DNA of 64,000 bases from Heterocephalus glaber (lineage: Eukaryota; Chordata; Mammalia; Rodentia; Bathyergidae): contig NW_004624784.1 in assembly GCF_000247695.1 (NCBI RefSeq), positions 10,913,028 to 10,977,027 on the forward strand. The letters run 5' to 3'. The notes under the pieces are model-generated. The model saw only the letters and a list, made by a program, of their open reading frames with translations. It was not told the DNA's origin and searched no databases. The position numbers and the translations under genes are program-made. This document shows, piece by piece, positions 23,767 to 35,509 of this stretch (the first letter of the stretch is position 1; each line of letters begins with the position of its first letter).

Positions 23767-23821
23767 CAATCCATAAACCTCAGTTTCCACTATCAAAGGG
23801 TATATTAAAAGTATAATAAAC

Positions 23822-23960
23822 TAAGTGTGGTGTTGCATGCCTGTAATCCCAGTGCTCAGGAGGCTGAGGCAGAAGGATCGCCTCAAGTTCGAGCCCAGCC
23901 TGGACCACATAGTGAGTTCAATGCCCATCTGTACAACTCAGTAAGACTGTCTAAAAAAAA
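23822..23960 (+). mobile_element. B1-type (7SL-derived) SINE
   Basis: Contains gcatgcctgtaatcccagtg, gaggctgaggcagaaggatc and gttcgagcccagcctggacc, then gtaagactgtct and an A tail. These are the RNA polymerase III boxes and body of a B1 element. Confidence 0.9.
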
Positions 23961-25010
23961 GTATAATAAATACCAACTTTTATGAAAAAGTATTCCATAT
24001 ATTAAAGTAAGTTAGCAGCATTATAAAATACTGGATTGAATATACTCTCAGTCTTATCTAATAGATTACTACTTTATTCTTAAGACTAAACTGCTCATCT
24101 TTGGGATGATCAGTCTATTAATCTTTTTGAATAGAAAGCCAGCTAAATCTATATTCCTAAGTGAGTAATTTAACACTTTACTCAAGGTTTATTCTCCTGC
24201 AATCATAGAGTTAACAATAAACTCTTGAATATCAAGAGTTGAATGTCAGTTTGAAAGAAGGCACTGAAGTAAGTTGCAGAAAACTACATACAAACTGGGT
24301 TAAGGAGGAGCTCCATTTCCCCATGGAAGGGAAATTTACCATAGGGACCCACATCCTAGTTTGTTCCAATCAGATATCTAGGAATATATTCAGGTGCATT
24401 TGGCTGATCCAAATATTCATTCAAAAAAATAAAAATATGATAGAGCATCCCCATGCAACACTCACTATTAAGTTCTGGAAATATAAAGATCAGTGAGAAA
24501 CTGTATCTCCTGTCCAGGAACTCAGAGTACATTAGGTCAGGCAGACATATTCCACAATTATTATATATAATAGTTTTATAATATGTGTACATAGCTCTAT
24601 GTAAACAGAAAAGAAGGCATTCACTATTTTCAGAAGACAGGGATGAATGTCTGTGTATTACGGAAATATTCACATGGGAGAATGTTCTTCAGCTGAGTCT
24701 TGGAAGTTGAGTAAATGCCACAGGGTAGTTAGGGATACTGCTGGGGCAAAGGGAAGGTATGATTATAGAGAGGGAAGTCATACAGAAGTCTCAAAAGCTT
24801 GGAAAAGCATGGTGTATATTTTGAAATTACAAATAGATTTGCTGGATCACAGGTTAGCAGAGGTCAAGTGACAAGAAAGGAAGCCAGAGAAAATTTACAG
24901 GGACCAGGGAATGCCTTGATTGATGTACTACGATGTTTCAATAGTTGATTATAAGTAATGGGAATCCTCTGAACTGAATTACTTGGCAAGATTTATATTC
25001 AAGAAAGATT

Positions 25011-25131
25011 TTTTTTTTAATTTTGAAATTTAAGTCATTATAGCTACCCAGACTAGGCTCTATCTCACCATCGTTCTGCCTCAACCACCCAAAAGTGTTG
25101 GGATCACAGGTGTGCACTACCACACCTAGCA
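25011..25131 (-). mobile_element. B1-type SINE
   Basis: Reverse complement: a T-rich start, a shortened body (ctacccagactaggctctat), then gttctgcctcaaccacccaa and gttgggatcacaggtgtgca, ending ctaccacacctagc. Confidence 0.82.
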
Positions 25132-25473
25132 AAAAAGATTATTTTGATGGTAGGATGAATAACAAATCACAGACTTGTACTTTCAACATTGCAATAGGCG
25201 TTGGCACCAAGAACCTAAGACAGGGACAGAGGTATTGAACAGGTTGTTTTAATTGTTTGTTTCCTTGGAGGATGGCCCCTAGGACCAACCTGGGACCAGT
25301 TGGCTTTGAAATGTCTATGAAATACTCAAACAGGCAATAAATCATCTGAAATCATGGTCTAGAACTCAAAAAAGTTGCTAAGCTAGAGTCAAAATCATGT
25401 GGGTGGAAGTTGAGACCATGGACTTAGAGGGAGGAGAAAGGGTATGTCAAAGGTCTTTTAAAAAGTAAACCAA

Positions 25474-25571
25474 GGGCCAGGGATTTAGCTCACTGGTTTC
25501 GCCGCCTGCTGTGCAAATGCAAGAACCCGAATTAGATCCCCCGTACCAAAAATAAATAAATAAATAAAATA
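25474..25571 (+). mobile_element. ID-type SINE
   Basis: It starts gggccagggatttagctcac, has the gccgcctgctgtgcaaatgc centre and a damaged B-box (attagatcccccgtacc), then an (aaat)-type tail. It is flanked by imperfect repeats of taaaccaag. Confidence 0.85.
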
Positions 25572-25699
25572 AAAAATAAACCAAGAGTACCACTATCATG
25601 AAAGCCAACCATTTAAAGCCAACCATAGAGCTCCAGATGAAGGATCATGGGGATAGGAAAAAACAAAAAGAACAGGAAGGTTAAAGAAGGAAGGGGCAG

Positions 25700-25786
25700 G
25701 GCTGGGGATTTAGCTCAGTGGTTCTGGTACCTGCCTCACAAGAGCAAGGTCCTGAGTTTGATCCCTGGTACAAAAAAAAAAAAAGG
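25700..25786 (+). mobile_element. ID-type SINE
   Basis: It starts ggctggggatttagctcag, with B-box gtttgatccctggta and an A tail. It is flanked by 11-bp repeats ggaaggggcag at 25689-25699 and 25787-25797. Confidence 0.9.
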
Positions 25787-28700
25787 GGAAGGGGCAGTGA
25801 TTAACGACGATAGTTGCTACCAAGAGGTCAAAGATTATTGGACATTGGTATTAGAGATAAAATCCCTTATGCTGAGGTCCAGTATGTGAGCTGCCTCACA
25901 TCCATGTAAACAGTTTGATTAAAAGTTTGACAAAACAAGGAGAGGGGTACGTGCTAATTTTGCTTTTCTTGCCAGCAGGACACGAAGATATGCTTGCTAA
26001 TGATTTTTTAATATGGAGAAATAGCTTTAGAGTTTTTCAATTTGACATTCAATTTCATTGACTCTGACAGACAGCCTTGGGTGGGATAGAGGGATTGTTG
26101 CAACTGAGGTAACTCAACTAATTATCAATAGAGACCTTAGTTTTTATTTTCAGACTAAAATATGATTGGTCTTGATGCTGCAAAAGTTTTCTCACATACT
26201 TTAAAAGTCAAATTTTCCTGATATGATATCATAATTGCCAGATGAGGCTCTGTGATAATTCCAGAATGGTACAGCACAACTTCCCAGGCAGCAGGATTTC
26301 AGCAAGATCCATTAAAAGCAGACATTGATATCTATAGATTTTCATAAAGCTGCAATATAAAATAGCCATATTATGAATATGAGATTGTATCGCTCATGCT
26401 GCTAAGAGATGACAATGGCAATATAACTTTTTGTAATATGAGTTGTAAACAGGACAGGCTCTGAATAGAAATTGTCTTGATGATCTATCTTGCAGTCCCA
26501 AACAAGAAAAGTTTTTAGAAGGATATTTTCAAAAACCCATCCTTGGAGTCTTATGATTGCTCTGTCCAAGTTTTCATGTTTGTCCTTAAGGTTTCAAATG
26601 ACACTCAAATTTCCCAACTGAATTTTTGAATTGGATATTGGTCTTTTATTTCTTCCTCTTTCTGGTTATCCCTGCCTCAATTGTGGGCTACTTAGAGATT
26701 TGTGGTTTTGCACCAAAGTGTCCATGTTTGTTCATTCTTCAAACACTGTCAACTTAAATCAAACCATTGTTTGACTTATTACAGACACCAAACCCTAAAT
26801 TTCCAAAGGATTGCATGTAGTTTAGCAATGCAACTCACATTAAAGTCAATGTCTAGCTAAATCCCATGTAACTCTTTGAAAATGTAGGGGTTTGTCAAAA
26901 GGGTTCCAGAAGAGAAATAATCATCTTTCTCTTTTGCAGATTTAAATAGCTTTTTCTCTTTTAAAAGTTATTTCAACTCTCCAAGGATGCCTTTCTATTA
27001 GCCAGCAGGAATCCCACATGGTCCTTTGAATTTCTTCTTTAACCTGTCCCCAAACTGTGAAGAACTGAAGTTCAGTTTGTTTAAAGATCATGTTTTGAAG
27101 AAAAGGAAGGCTTAATTTCAGTCTTTCATGTTCTCTGACAGCACTGTCACTTGCTAAGCTATTTCTCTAAGACTTTCGTTATAGTACTAATATCTCTCTA
27201 TATATTTTATTTATGTGGCTTGGTCTGTGATGAATAACACATTTATGCAAAAATCTCAATATATCTACGAGATGCCAATACACAGAAGAGGCATACTCTC
27301 CCACAGTGCAGTTAATAAAATGCAGTAAATAGCATATAGTTTCAGAGACAATTAGTACAGTTCGTGACTTCAATTACAAAAAAAGCCCTTATGATTTCTA
27401 GTAATTGTTATTTATCTTTCATCTGAAGTATTCCTCTTGTCTGCGTCAGCTTTGGCCTAGACTAGCACTGTCAGTGGGGAAAGTATGCAGCTTCCACTCA
27501 CTATGCTAAGATGAGAAAGAGAAATTGAGGATCAAGACCCTAGAGCTAACTACTCTTCTTAGAGAGCTATTCCAAGAGACTTTGGATTGATCTTATTCTG
27601 CCATACCATCCACTCATGTCCTCCCACCAGAGTCAATTACCTGGCTTCTCAGTTCATACAGCCAACCTGCGCAGTACATTTTGCTTGCTAATGTGAAGGA
27701 GGGGGAGTCTCATGAAGTCACTTCAAACTTGGAAAAGGTTAGCAATTCTGAGTTGGTAAGATCTCTGTCATAGTCCCCTAAAGAGGTATTTTGTGAAGCC
27801 CAGTCATCTTAACACTATCTATCAGCAAATCACTTCTGCTTCCACACCAGTTTGACTGTGGCACAAGCCCAAGGGGGGCTCCTGTGGCCACTGTCCATCC
27901 CTCAATCTGCAGGCAGTTACAATGTCCTCCTAAACAATCTCTCAAGGAAGCTAAAATAGGATATCCAGAGAACCTAGGAACATTGTACTGGATATTTAAA
28001 TGACTCTGTCTCCTTTTCTCAAACTTAGAAAGCATCTATCATACTTATATTCAGGGAAACAAGGTTATACTGCTAAATTACATGTGTTCAGCATCTATTC
28101 CAAATAGAATTTCTGATTTACAATTTACAAAATTATCTCTTCCACCCTCTGGGTTTGCATTGTGGCTCATCCAGGGGCTTTTATTCCGTATGTATTTTGT
28201 TATGAAGATAAAAAAGAAAAAAGAAACACAGCCCTCCCTTCTTTCCCCCTCCTCTACCAAATGAATTAATAAAACAAAGGCTTGATTAGAAGAAGTCCTA
28301 CTGAGGACATAAAGGTGTGTCATCATGGTGGCATCACTTCTTCATTATCTGATTCTTTTCTCAGTTGCCAGTGCTTTACCGAGAGCCACATGCTTTCAAA
28401 ACCAATGATAAAGGGGTATTTGGAATAAACAGAAGAGCCCCTAGTCAGTGAACTCCTTGGATTGCCATGGATTGTGACTTTTAAAGCCAGTTCCAAGGAA
28501 CTCAGTCTTTTATCTTCAAATGCTCAAAATTAATTTTCCGAGCCATACAGATGGGCTTTCTCCCCTCACTAAAACTGACTTTAAAATCACTGAGGTTTAG
28601 ACTATGCTTTCCACACTGAAACAGAGGGATGGTTATTTCTAGTGTTCCCTCCCACCACCATTTTATTATATCATTGATTTATTTATTTTGAATAATTGAG

Positions 28701-28945
28701 AAAAGAGATGTGTTTTGCATAGGGCAAGAGGGCTTCAGCTAATGCATCACCATGGAGTACACAACACTAGCTCCACTCAATTATCTGGGGCCTGGGGAGA
28801 CTCCAACCTGCCCATTTCTGTTTCCCAGAGGCAGGCTAAAAATCACCCAAATGGAACTGGTTTGCTGAATCAGGTTACAATGGCCAATTCCATATTCTCA
28901 TCATTTTCCAAAGATTGCTTCTCTACTGTGAAAGTCATTTCAAAT

Positions 28946-28950
<5 letters not shown>

Positions 28951-28992
<42 letters not shown>
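28951..28992. repeat. (GA)21 microsatellite
   Basis: Uninterrupted GA dinucleotides. They create an Arg-Glu run inside a 142-codon chance frame (28715-29143), which is not a gene. Confidence 0.97.
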
Positions 28993-28994
<2 letters not shown>

Positions 28995-30301
28995 CTACTT
29001 TCTCTCTAGAAAGATACAACCCTAAAGGTAGCTTGGCACTCTTGTACCCTGGCATTCCCTGCAAAAGCCCCAGCAGTCAGAATCATCTGAAAGGACACCC
29101 AAAAGGCAATTCAGAAATTCTAGTAGGAAGACTATTACCATAGCCCCCTACTCACTAATATACAGTCAAGTCTATTATAGGATGTCTTCTAAAGCCTCCA
29201 AACCCCTAGCACTTTGCATTTCAGTTAAACTCTCTACTCTTGAAGGGGTTATAGTTTTCTAGAGGTTAGTTGCTCATTCTATTGAATATTAAGCTTATTT
29301 ATTAAGGGGGAAAAGCAAAACAAAAACAGGAGGAAAGAAATATCTGCATAACATTATGTGCCAGAAAACGTGCTAACTGGTCTCTAATGCACAATTTATT
29401 TTTTGTAGAAGCACTTCCTTTTATTTTTCTCCACTGATAGCTACATCATACAAAAGGCCCTTCCTGGCAGAAAAATTTGAAATTGGCTTATTTTGATCCT
29501 AAAAAAAGGTTAAGGGGATGTTCTTTGAATTTTTGCTGAGGGGATCCAGATTGTCAAACTACTTCATTGAATAAAAGAAATAATATAGATATGATCTATA
29601 TTTAAACACTATACTACTATTTCTCCTTGGTTAGTTTGAAAGCATTTTGACAAAGGTATATACAGTTTAATCAGAGCTGAGACATATGGAATAAGAGAGA
29701 AGCATCAATATTTCCCCCAAGGTTTAAGATAGTTTTTCCTAAAGTCTCCATGAAACTCGAATGTTGAATGAACCTGCCTTCATCTTCCTTCACAATTTCT
29801 TTCTTGAGCATTTTAAAATTAATCAGTCAAGCAAATATTTATTGACCAATATGCTATGGCAGGCAGAGAAAGATAAAAGCTATATAAAAGCTTTTTATCT
29901 CAAAGAATATAAAGAGGCAAGATCTGTAAGTTAACAGTTGAAGCCTATATATGAGTAGCATCTAAGTTATAGGGGGAAAAAAGTAGGCAATGGTATTAAA
30001 ATCCGATTAATTGATTCCTTATATATAGATATAATTACATTCAGAACCAACTTAGATACTATAAAATCAAAAGCTCTTATATAACATAATTCACTATAAA
30101 TACACCAGATTTCTGGAAAAAATTACTGCATTTATATATTAAAACAATATACCTGTTAATATTGTTCCCTTACTATCCTAAGTTGTTAACCTGAGGGGGG
30201 ACCTAGATGTCAAATTTGCATTTGACTTCAGTTCAAATGAAAATATTCCTTCCTACCCATCTCTCACTTCTTTCCTTTCCTCCCACTCAAAAACCTGAAG
30301 A

Positions 30302-30783
30302 ACACTGTGGTAGCCAAATCCTAATCCCAGAGACTTACCAATGTTTCTTTATATGGAAAACAACTTTGGGCAGATGTCAATAAAATAAGGATCTTTTGAC
30401 AGGGAGATTATCCAGGTGGGCCCTAAATGCAATCACAATTATCTTCCTGAGAGGGAGGCCAAGTGAGATTTGACAGACACACAGAGGTAAAGGAGGTGTG
30501 AAGATGGAGCAGAGATTTAAAGACACTGACCTAGAAGATTGGAGTGACAAGGCCACAAACCAAGAAATGCCAGCAGCCTAGGATCTGAAAAAAGTAAGAA
30601 ACAGCTTTGTCTCTGGAGCTCCAGAGGCAGTACAGCCCCGCTGTCACCTCAATTTTGGCCCAGTGATACTGATTTTGGACTTGTGGCCTCCAGAACTGTA
30701 AGAGAATAAATATCTCTCATTTTAAGCCACCAAGTCCATGGTGATTTGATGTGACAGCCCCTAGAAACAGATGTGGACACTAA
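30302..30783 (+). mobile_element. MLT1-type LTR
   Basis: In order: gccaaatcctaatcccagag, ttatatggaaaacaacttt, gagattatccaggtgggccc, gagggaggccaagtgag, gccacaaaccaagaaatgcc, ctggagctccagaggcag, acttgtggcctccagaactg, taagccaccaagtcc. This matches the MLT1 consensus layout along nearly its full length. No gag or pol sequence follows. Confidence 0.85.
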
Positions 30784-32518
30784 TGTTTACTGAGTGTTCA
30801 CTAAGAGCCAGTTATTCCATATAACATGTTGCATTTGATTCTACAACAACTATTATTATTAGGATGAAGAAATTGCAGCTCAGAAAGGTGAAGTAACTTG
30901 CAAAGATCTTCAAAGCACATGTTCTTTATGTGATGCCATATTTCCTGAGCATTTTTGTTTTTCCTTTACTGTCTTTTATTCTTGTGTTAGGATAGGTTAA
31001 CCCAGTCTGATGTGAGATATAACCAGATTTGACATGTACATGCGTGGATTTTTTTCTTTTTTGTGCGTGCTCAACAGGTTCCATTGTAGTATAACATATA
31101 CTTTCAGATCCTGCCTAAGTTGAAAACAAAAATCAACACCGCTGCCTTCTTGCCACAGAACCTGGCAGTGAAAGTCACCCCATGGCACAGATGCATATGC
31201 CTGAGCCCCTTCCTCCCTGGGGAAGTCATATCTCAGCACCAGATTGAAAATTTCCTCCTGGCTGTTGTTGCAAACACACATATCTGATGACATTGTGTAG
31301 TGCTAGCTAAGATTTTGGCAAAGGAAGCTTTCTGATGAAGAGGAGCTGAGATGGGAAGGGGGATGTTAATCTTGTCTCTGTTTCCTCTTCCTCTCTTTAA
31401 TGGCTACCCTGTCTTTGAAGTTGGGTAAATACACAGCATGGTGGGAGGGGATGCCAGCTGCCTAGACACTACTGGCAGAAGACATAAGAGCTGTTGTCTT
31501 CCCTCCCCAGCCTGGGAGGTGTGCCCTACTGCAGTACTTCTTCCCTGGGGTATTCCATGCTAAGAGCTGCCAGGTAACAAATCCCAGGCAATGTCCTGGT
31601 GGTGAGGCCTGAGGCAGGATCCTCTAGGGACAAGGGTTTTCTGACTCCAGCCCTGTCTTCTTGATTGATATTCCCCTCTCCAGGTCATCATCTACATGTC
31701 AGAAAACAATGGGAAGGGCCCTCTGTCTACTCTTTGCTTCTTAACACTCTGTGTCTCTCTCTGTGTCTCTCTCTCTCTTTCTCTACTACTACTACTACTT
31801 TTTCCCCCAAATTATTTTGCAATTTCAGGGGTTGACCTCCCTATCTCTTCTTCTTTTTTTTTTTCTATTACAATATAAGCTTCCACGTGAGATTTTTCAA
31901 GCCACAAGTTTTCATTAAGCACCTGCAGTATACAATGCCATGTGCTAGGGTTTTGTTTTATAATAAGGCTTAGCTTGGTGCCAAAGAAGTGAGCCATAGC
32001 AGCTGCATGGAAGGAACAACAAGCAAACAGCAAAGTTCTGGGAGTGAAATCCAACCTAGCTTTTGCTGCAGGAAAAAGTCCTTCAGAAGACAGTTTCCTA
32101 CTGAAGTAGATATGCTTAGGTGCCACTAGAAGTATCTCAAAGACCACAAAAAAAGAATCCAGGGTATCTTACTAACCAAATGATTGTAAACAACCAACTA
32201 CAGATCAGAGAGTGGAGGCAAAACAAAACAAGAGGAAGGTTTTTCAAAGGGAGACAGAGGTGGAGACTCCAGCAGGCAAGTAGTTAATACTCTATGGAGG
32301 GTTGGGGAAAAGGGCGTGTGTGCTTAACAAACCATAAGATCAAGAGGAAAAGATGATTGAAAAGCATGCCTTTTCACAAAGAAGGCAAGAATCAAACCTC
32401 AACAGGCTCAGGAGAAAACTTCGGGAGCCTGTTTGGGGATTCCCCCACCTTCTTCTTCATGGGGACCCAAGTGAAGATACATCTTTTCAAAGAAGCTTTC
32501 CTAGTTTAAGAAAATAAT

Positions 32519-32605
32519 GGGCTGGGGATTTAGCTCAGTGGTTCCACCGCCTGCCTGGCAAGTACAAGGTCCTGAGTTCAATCCCCAGTACCAAAAAAGA
32601 AAAAT
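32519..32605 (+). mobile_element. ID-type SINE
   Basis: Near-consensus copy with gggctggggatttagctcag, accgcctgcctggcaagtac and gttcaatccccagtacc, then an A-rich tail. The 9-bp repeats gaaaataat lie at 32510-32518 and 32606-32614. Confidence 0.9.
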
Positions 32606-32639
32606 GAAAATAATTTCAGCACTTCTATGATGTCTATTG

Positions 32640-32850
32640 ATAATAATTAAAATGTATTGAATAATTACCATATTCATGCCAGGGTTTATGTTAAGTGCCA
32701 TTTCAAATCTATGAGATACTAGTGTTACTTACATTTTCCAGATAAAGGAATTAGGGATTGGAAGCATCAAGTAGTTTCCCCAAGGTAACAATTAGTTAAG
32801 TGGTAGATCCAGTTAGGAGCCAGTTAGGAACTTGGACTAATGCTGAAGTC
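32640..32850 (-). repeat. MIR-like ancient SINE
   Basis: Antisense pattern with ttttccagataaaggaatta, gtagtttccccaaggtaac, and aattagttaagtggtagatc followed by gagccag. This corresponds to the MIR core read in reverse. Confidence 0.65.
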
Positions 32851-32881
32851 CATGTTATGTGCCAATGTTATGGTAAGTAAT

Positions 32882-32951
32882 ACACACACACACTCACACA
32901 CTTACTCTTACACATACTTACTCATACTTATACACACATACACACACACTT
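32882..32951. repeat. Imperfect CA-rich microsatellite
   Basis: ACAC runs interrupted by cttactcttacacatactt, giving a 70-bp degenerate (CA)n/(CATA)n array. Confidence 0.85.
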
Positions 32952-33379
32952 GTTCTAGCATCATTCTTATAGTTTTCTTCAAATCCCCTGATATCACAAC
33001 ATGGCTTCAACCAACTTTTTTTCTGCTAGAAATGTTGATTAATTGTCCTAGAATGTGTGGATGCTTACCATGCTGTCCATAACACAAAAGAAATTTCTAC
33101 CCATCTGTAATTTTCTATTTCCTGGGCCATTTCTTTGACTGTGCTTTGGTCCTCTGCAAAACCTTTATTTTAATACTCAGAATATTCATGCTCTCTTGCC
33201 TAATGGTAAATCCAGCACTGTTACACACATAATTTTTTATAGTCATTGGGATTCAAAACCATTTGCAAGGATACAAAATAAATGGCAAGAAGAAAACCCA
33301 TTGGTTTCTCCATGGGACAATGGTAAACTCAGTGGCTAAAAGCATTGCAGCTGAGGATGTGCTGTCAGCCATGTTAGTT

Positions 33380-33580
33380 CAACAGTACTGAGTGGCTTTC
33401 TACTTGAACATGCTCAGAATCACACAGAAGGATTATTAAAATTGACTATTGGGCCTCTCCTTCAGACTTTCTAATTCAATACTCTGGACTGAGACTCCAA
33501 AATGGGCATTTTTAAATATAGCAAGTTTCTAGAAGATGGTGATGTTGTTGACCTGGGTACCACACTTTAAAAACACTACT
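33380..33580 (+). mobile_element. MER5-like DNA transposon remnant
   Basis: The stretch has the hAT-Charlie MITE pattern: a central ggcctctccttcagactttc ... gggcatttttaaat segment and a terminal ggtaccacactttaaaaac. It is a decayed non-autonomous element. Confidence 0.6.
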
Positions 33581-33663
33581 ATTGACAAATGGATTTATAT
33601 ACCCCTTTGAGAAATAAATACTGTTATAATCAATCTGAGCTGCATGGGACAGTGTTAAAGTGG

Positions 33664-33682
33664 AGATATATATATATATATA
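33664..33682. repeat. (TA)9 microsatellite
   Basis: Uninterrupted alternating AT/TA in upstream intergenic sequence. Similar short TA runs lie at 6300-6312 and 20753-20765. Confidence 0.88.
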
Positions 33683-33849
33683 ATCAATCACAGTATATCA
33701 GTATATGTGAATGAGTATCTATTCAAAGCATGTTCAGCTAGATCATTTCTCTTCATCTTCATAATTTCCTCCTGAAGTAACATTATAACATAGTGTGTCT
33801 AAGAGAGTGAGTTCTCTAAGATCATGTAAGACTTAGTTGAAATAAACAA

Positions 33850-34005
33850 TCTTCCAAATTACTTCGGGCAATTCACTTTAACTTCTCTAAGACTTATTTC
33901 CTAAAATGGAAAGTAAGAGTGTATATTTCATGGTCATATGGTGAGGCTCAATGGAGATGATGCAGGAAAAATACCTTACATACCAACATCTGATAAATAC
34001 TCCCA
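33850..34005 (+). repeat. MIR-like ancient SINE
   Basis: Contains cgggcaattcactttaactt, ctctaagacttatttcctaa and aatggaaagtaagagtg, then ggtgaggctcaatggagatg. This is a decayed MIR in forward orientation. Confidence 0.6.
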
Positions 34006-35004
34006 TGAACACAGATGCTATTTTCTAGGTCTACAGAGGACACAATAAAGTAATAAGGGACTTCCTCAAGGAGCCCCCCCCCCCAACCTGCTGGGGGCAG
34101 AGCTGAACCTCCAGTTCTGCAGCTTCTTGGTTTCCAGGCATGGATTCCCACTTGCATAATTTCAGCACATTGCAGATTCTATAGGCAGCTTTGGGGATGG
34201 TGGTACCTCAGTTAATGAAGCCTCAGGGAATGGAGCTCTTTTATTCCACATTTTAAAAGCCAACAAAAAACCCTTCATAAATCATTTGAAGAAAAGCCGC
34301 ATGTATTCACAGCTGCCCATGACAAAAATACCTCTGAACTCAGCTTCTATTTGTCCCTTCCCAGTTGAATGTAAATACAGCTCATCCTAGGCAAATCTGT
34401 AAAGATGAAGAAGATTCCTTTATTCCACCTCAGTGGCAAAAGTCAGGTGTTCTCTTTCCTCCTTTTCCTTTTCAAAATAAGGAGGTGGCTGCTATCAGTC
34501 ATTTACTCTTACCAGTAGTTGACTTTAGTGTGAGAGAATTTCAATATACAGCCACATCTGTATTTTGTCTTTTTCTTTCTTTGCTGAATTATGGGAACTA
34601 AAACTTTTTCTTCATTAACATAAATTTCAGGTGTTAACTGACAAACAAAGAGAAATGAAGGAAGTGAAGAGAATACTGTGATAGCTTCCCCGTTTCCCTG
34701 AGATACTAGATGGATGAACTAGGAATTGTTAAACTCTTTTCTCTAGACCAGTGACTTTCTGAAAAATAGGGCAGGATGGAGTGGTAGTGGGGTCTTCCAG
34801 AATCTCTACCAACAACCCCCTAAAACATCTCAAATAAATATACAGGTAAAAATCAATGTTCTTATCTTGCAAACAGAATTTTAGGACAAATCATCAAAAC
34901 TTACCCAATCAGATTGCCATCCCTATTCCCTTTCTTAGAGAAAAACAGGACAGTCACCCCTTTCCCATTTAATCACTTTTTTTTTTTTTTTTTACCTGAC
35001 CAGA

Positions 35005-35165
35005 GTTTAGACTCTTTCCTTCAGTCAAGCATATGAACTTGGACAAATCTCTTAGCCTTCCTGAATTTCAGATTTCCCAGTTTTGAAATAGAAATGGTAT
35101 CTACTTCATTGGTAACAGAGAGAATGATAGGCAATATTATAGCTAAGGCTTCTAGGACCTGCACC
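35005..35165 (+). repeat. MIR-like ancient SINE
   Basis: Contains gaacttggacaaatctctta, gccttcctgaatttcagat and tttgaaatagaaatggtatc in MIR order. It follows a T17-18 run at 34977-34994. Confidence 0.6.
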
Positions 35166-35330
35166 TTGTGGATACTTAATAATGCTTATTCATTCCCTTT
35201 GTTAGTCTGCCACTTAGTCATTAAAACAATCAGTGTCCTACATACACTATGAGTCAGTCACTGTGAGATGCTGGCCACTGGAGATACCATGCTGAGCAAA
35301 GGATGGTTCGCCTCATGAAATGTAGAGTCT

Positions 35331-35509
35331 AGTGCAGTGCTTCACAACCCTGGATGGGCATACCAACCTCTTGAGGAGAGAGCTTTTCCTGGATCCCAAC
35401 CCAGACCTGATGTATTGGAATCTTTGGGAAGGAAACTTTTATTAAAACTCTACTTAAAAAAAAAAGCTCTACTGATACTTCTGATGCATGGTCCACATTG
35501 ACAACCATG
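35331..35509 (+). mobile_element. MER5-like DNA transposon remnant
   Basis: It starts at a terminal-repeat-like cagtgcttcacaaccctgg, contains ggatcccaacccagacctga, and ends near atggtccacattgacaac. This is a typical MER5/Charlie MITE layout. Confidence 0.65.

Larger units (their letters stand above)
20300..30300. other. CADM1 5' flank, proximal 10 kb
   Basis: I see no supportable gene. 20300-21060 is a moderately CG-rich shoulder of the island. Beyond it are an MLT1-like LTR (23377), two B1 elements, two ID SINEs and the GA microsatellite. 20760-23370 and 25900-28900 are largely free of recognisable repeats and show no coding signal. Confidence 0.7.

Noticed and set aside
28715..29143. A 142-codon frame with an Arg-Glu repeat
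   Set aside because: The centre is simply the (GA)21 microsatellite and the flanks resemble no protein.
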